From Dehalococcoidia bacterium (GTDB lineage: Bacteria; Chloroflexota; Dehalococcoidia; GIF9; UBA5629): a stretch of 6,587 bases of DNA. Where the stretch lies: contig DTZC01000070.1 of NCBI GenBank assembly GCA_012961565.1, positions 1-6,587 of the forward strand. The letters run 5' to 3'. Below the pieces are notes generated by a model. It searched no databases, was not told where the DNA came from, and was given only the letters and a program-made list of their open reading frames with translations. The first letter of the stretch is position 1; every line of letters begins with the position of its first letter. This document shows, piece after piece, positions 4,850 to 6,587 of this stretch. A program made the translations under genes and the position numbers.

Positions 4850-6587
4850 ATGCTAAAGCAAGACGATAACTTTCTCGAAGAGTATACCGCTGAGGATATC
4901 CGCATTCTGGACGGACTGGAGGCTGTGCGACGCCGTCCCGGCATGTACATTGGCAGCACTGACGTACAAGGGCTACACCATCTGGTCTATGAGATAGTTT
5001 ACAACAGTATAGACGAGGCGATGGCGGGATATTGTGATCACACCGAGGTAATAATTCATAAAGACAACTCGGTAACCGTCAAAGACAATGGTCGCGGCAT
5101 ACCAGTAGATATCCATCCCACAACCAATACCACGGCCTTAGAGGCAGTCATGACCAGGCTTCACGCTGGAGCCAAGTTCGGCGGTCGCATTTATACAGTA
5201 TCCAGCGGGTTGCATGGCGTCGGTGCTTCAGTAGTAAACGCCCTGTCTTCCTGGCTCCATGCCGAGGTGCGGCGTGAAGGCAAAATCTACCGTCAGAGAT
5301 ACGAACGGGGGGCACCAGTATGTGACCTGGAAGTCGTTGGCGATACCGATGAGACAGGGACCACCATTACCTTTATGGCTGACACTGACATTTTCAACCA
5401 GGTCACCTATGACTTTGAAACAATCCGCCAGCGTCTGAAAGAACTTGCTTACCTGAACAAAAACCTGGAGATAAGCTTCAAAGACGAGAGGAATGACAAA
5501 GAGGTGACCTTCCTCTTCGAAGGCGGCATAGCCAGCCTAGTCAGCCGCATTAACAAAGACCGCCAAGTCCTCCACCGCCACCCAATTTACATATCTGGAA
5601 CCATTAACAGCACTGTTGTTGAGGTGGCACTGCAATACAACGATGGTTTTTCAGAATCCACCCTTAGCTTCGCCAACTGTGTCAACACTGTAGACGGCGG
5701 CAGCCACCTCACCGGGTTCCGCTCAGCGCTGACCCGCGTGCTCAACGACTATGCCCGGAAGAACAAGTTGCTGAAGGATAGCGACCCCAATCTAATAGGT
5801 GATGACGTTCGTGACGGGTTGACCTCGGTTATCAGCGTTAAACTGCCCGAGCCTCAGTTTGAGGGTCAGACCAAGACCAAGCTGGGTAATCCGGAGATAA
5901 AGACCCAGGTCGAGTCTATAGTGGCAGAGGGATTGTCGGTGTACTTGGAGCAACATCCTGACGAAGCTAAGGCAATCATTGAAAAGTGCCTGATATCGGC
6001 TAAGGCAAGGGAGGCAGCCCGGAAGGCTCGTGACCTTATCTTCAGGAAAAGCAGCCTAGAGGCAGCTACACTTCCTGGCAAGCTGGCCAGCTGCTCTGAG
6101 ACTAACCCCAATGAATGCGAGCTCTTCCTGGTAGAAGGTGATTCAGCCGGTGGTTCAGCCAAGCAAGGACGTGATCGGCGCTTCCAGGCAATCCTGCCGC
6201 TGCGGGGCAAAATCCTCAATGTAGAAAAGGCTCCCAAAGACAAAATTTTGGAGCACGAGGAAATCCGGGCTATCATAACCGCACTTGGTGCTGGCATCGG
6301 TGAACAACTGGACTTCTCCAAACTGCGCTACCACCGCATAATAATTATGACTGATGCCGATGTTGACGGTTCACATATCAGAACGCTGCTGCTGACCTTC
6401 TTCTACCGCAATATGACAGAGCTGATAAGCCGGGGGCATTTGTTCATCGCCCAACCGCCACTTTACCGCATACAAGCCGGGAGGCAGAGCTTCTGGATTT
6501 ACTCGGAGCGCGAAAGGGACGCCAAACTCAAAGATCTCAGGGGCAATAAGCTGGAAATCCAGCGTTACAAAGGCTTAGGAGAGATGA
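4850..6587 (+). CDS. gyrB: DNA gyrase subunit B, N-terminal 579 residues (3' truncated)
   Basis: This is the ATPase and TOPRIM subunit of DNA gyrase, which with GyrA introduces negative supercoils. The GHKL ATPase has the likely catalytic E48 with N52, DNGRGIP (79-85), GLHGVG (120-125) and the transducer lysine K342 in QTKTKLG. TOPRIM motifs are EGDSAGGSAK (429-438, metal-binding E429) and TDADVDG (501-507; D502, D504, D506). The frame runs off the window at YKGLGEM. That motif comes early, so the roughly 170-residue insert of Proteobacterial GyrB is absent. The ATPase helix reads EIVYN, where E. coli GyrB has EVVDN, so Tyr51 replaces an Asp conserved in most relatives. ATG 4850 is the only good start: an in-frame TAA lies at 4832 and the next ATG is inside the conserved PGMYIG motif. 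No clear Shine-Dalgarno precedes it. ParE is less likely, given the GyrB-type sequence around the TOPRIM motifs. Confidence 0.95.
   Translation, partial: MLKQDDNFLEEYTAEDIRILDGLEAVRRRPGMYIGSTDVQGLHHLVYEIVYNSIDEAMAGYCDHTEVIIHKDNSVTVKDNGRGIPVDIHPTTNTTALEAVMTRLHAGAKFGGRIYTVSSGLHGVGASVVNALSSWLHAEVRREGKIYRQRYERGAPVCDLEVVGDTDETGTTITFMADTDIFNQVTYDFETIRQRLKELAYLNKNLEISFKDERNDKEVTFLFEGGIASLVSRINKDRQVLHRHPIYISGTINSTVVEVALQYNDGFSESTLSFANCVNTVDGGSHLTGFRSALTRVLNDYARKNKLLKDSDPNLIGDDVRDGLTSVISVKLPEPQFEGQTKTKLGNPEIKTQVESIVAEGLSVYLEQHPDEAKAIIEKCLISAKAREAARKARDLIFRKSSLEAATLPGKLASCSETNPNECELFLVEGDSAGGSAKQGRDRRFQAILPLRGKILNVEKAPKDKILEHEEIRAIITALGAGIGEQLDFSKLRYHRIIIMTDADVDGSHIRTLLLTFFYRNMTELISRGHLFIAQPPLYRIQAGRQSFWIYSERERDAKLKDLRGNKLEIQRYKGLGEM

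Noticed and set aside
5866..6321. 151-codon - strand frame inside gyrB
   Set aside because: It lies fully antisense to strongly conserved GyrB sequence and its product resembles no family. It is a shadow of gyrB codon use.

Overview
The window looks like bacterial chromosome of mid GC content. Every supported gene is on the + strand: the end of recO, three metabolic or redox genes, and the start of gyrB. GyrB lacks the large insert seen in Proteobacteria, and the Fe-S/CCG proteins resemble heterodisulfide-reductase (Hdr)-type subunits. This suggests an anaerobe. A Chloroflexota (Dehalococcoidia-like) origin is my guess from overall protein style and is not proven by anything here.

Layout: (1) 1-358 is the C-terminal part of RecO, with a four-cysteine zinc site. 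(2) 359-721 is a non-coding gap with two small palindromes and a good sigma70-type promoter (629-658). (3) 722-2191 and 2185-3402 are two overlapping paralogous genes. Each has two ferredoxin-type [4Fe-4S] motifs followed by two cysteine-rich CCG domains, the HdrD/GlpC architecture. (4) 3440-4528, 37 bp further on, is a fold-type II PLP enzyme of the ACC deaminase/D-cysteine desulfhydrase family with several altered active-site motifs. (5) 4529-4849 is a non-coding gap with a candidate extended -10 promoter and a potential pseudoknot in the gyrB leader. (6) 4850-6587 is gyrB, cut off by the window end.

The promoter, the overlap and the short spacing suggest that the two CCG proteins and the PLP enzyme form one operon inserted between two housekeeping genes. 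The CCG proteins probably form or join a thiol/disulfide or electron-transfer complex. The first CCG domain of the upstream protein has lost most of its cysteines, while that of the downstream protein is nearly complete, so the two have probably specialised. No flavoprotein, membrane cytochrome or hydrogenase partner is visible, so the electron donor and acceptor are unknown. The PLP enzyme looks closer to D-cysteine desulfhydrase than to ACC deaminase. That would fit sulfur or thiol chemistry, but the link is inferred from gene order only.
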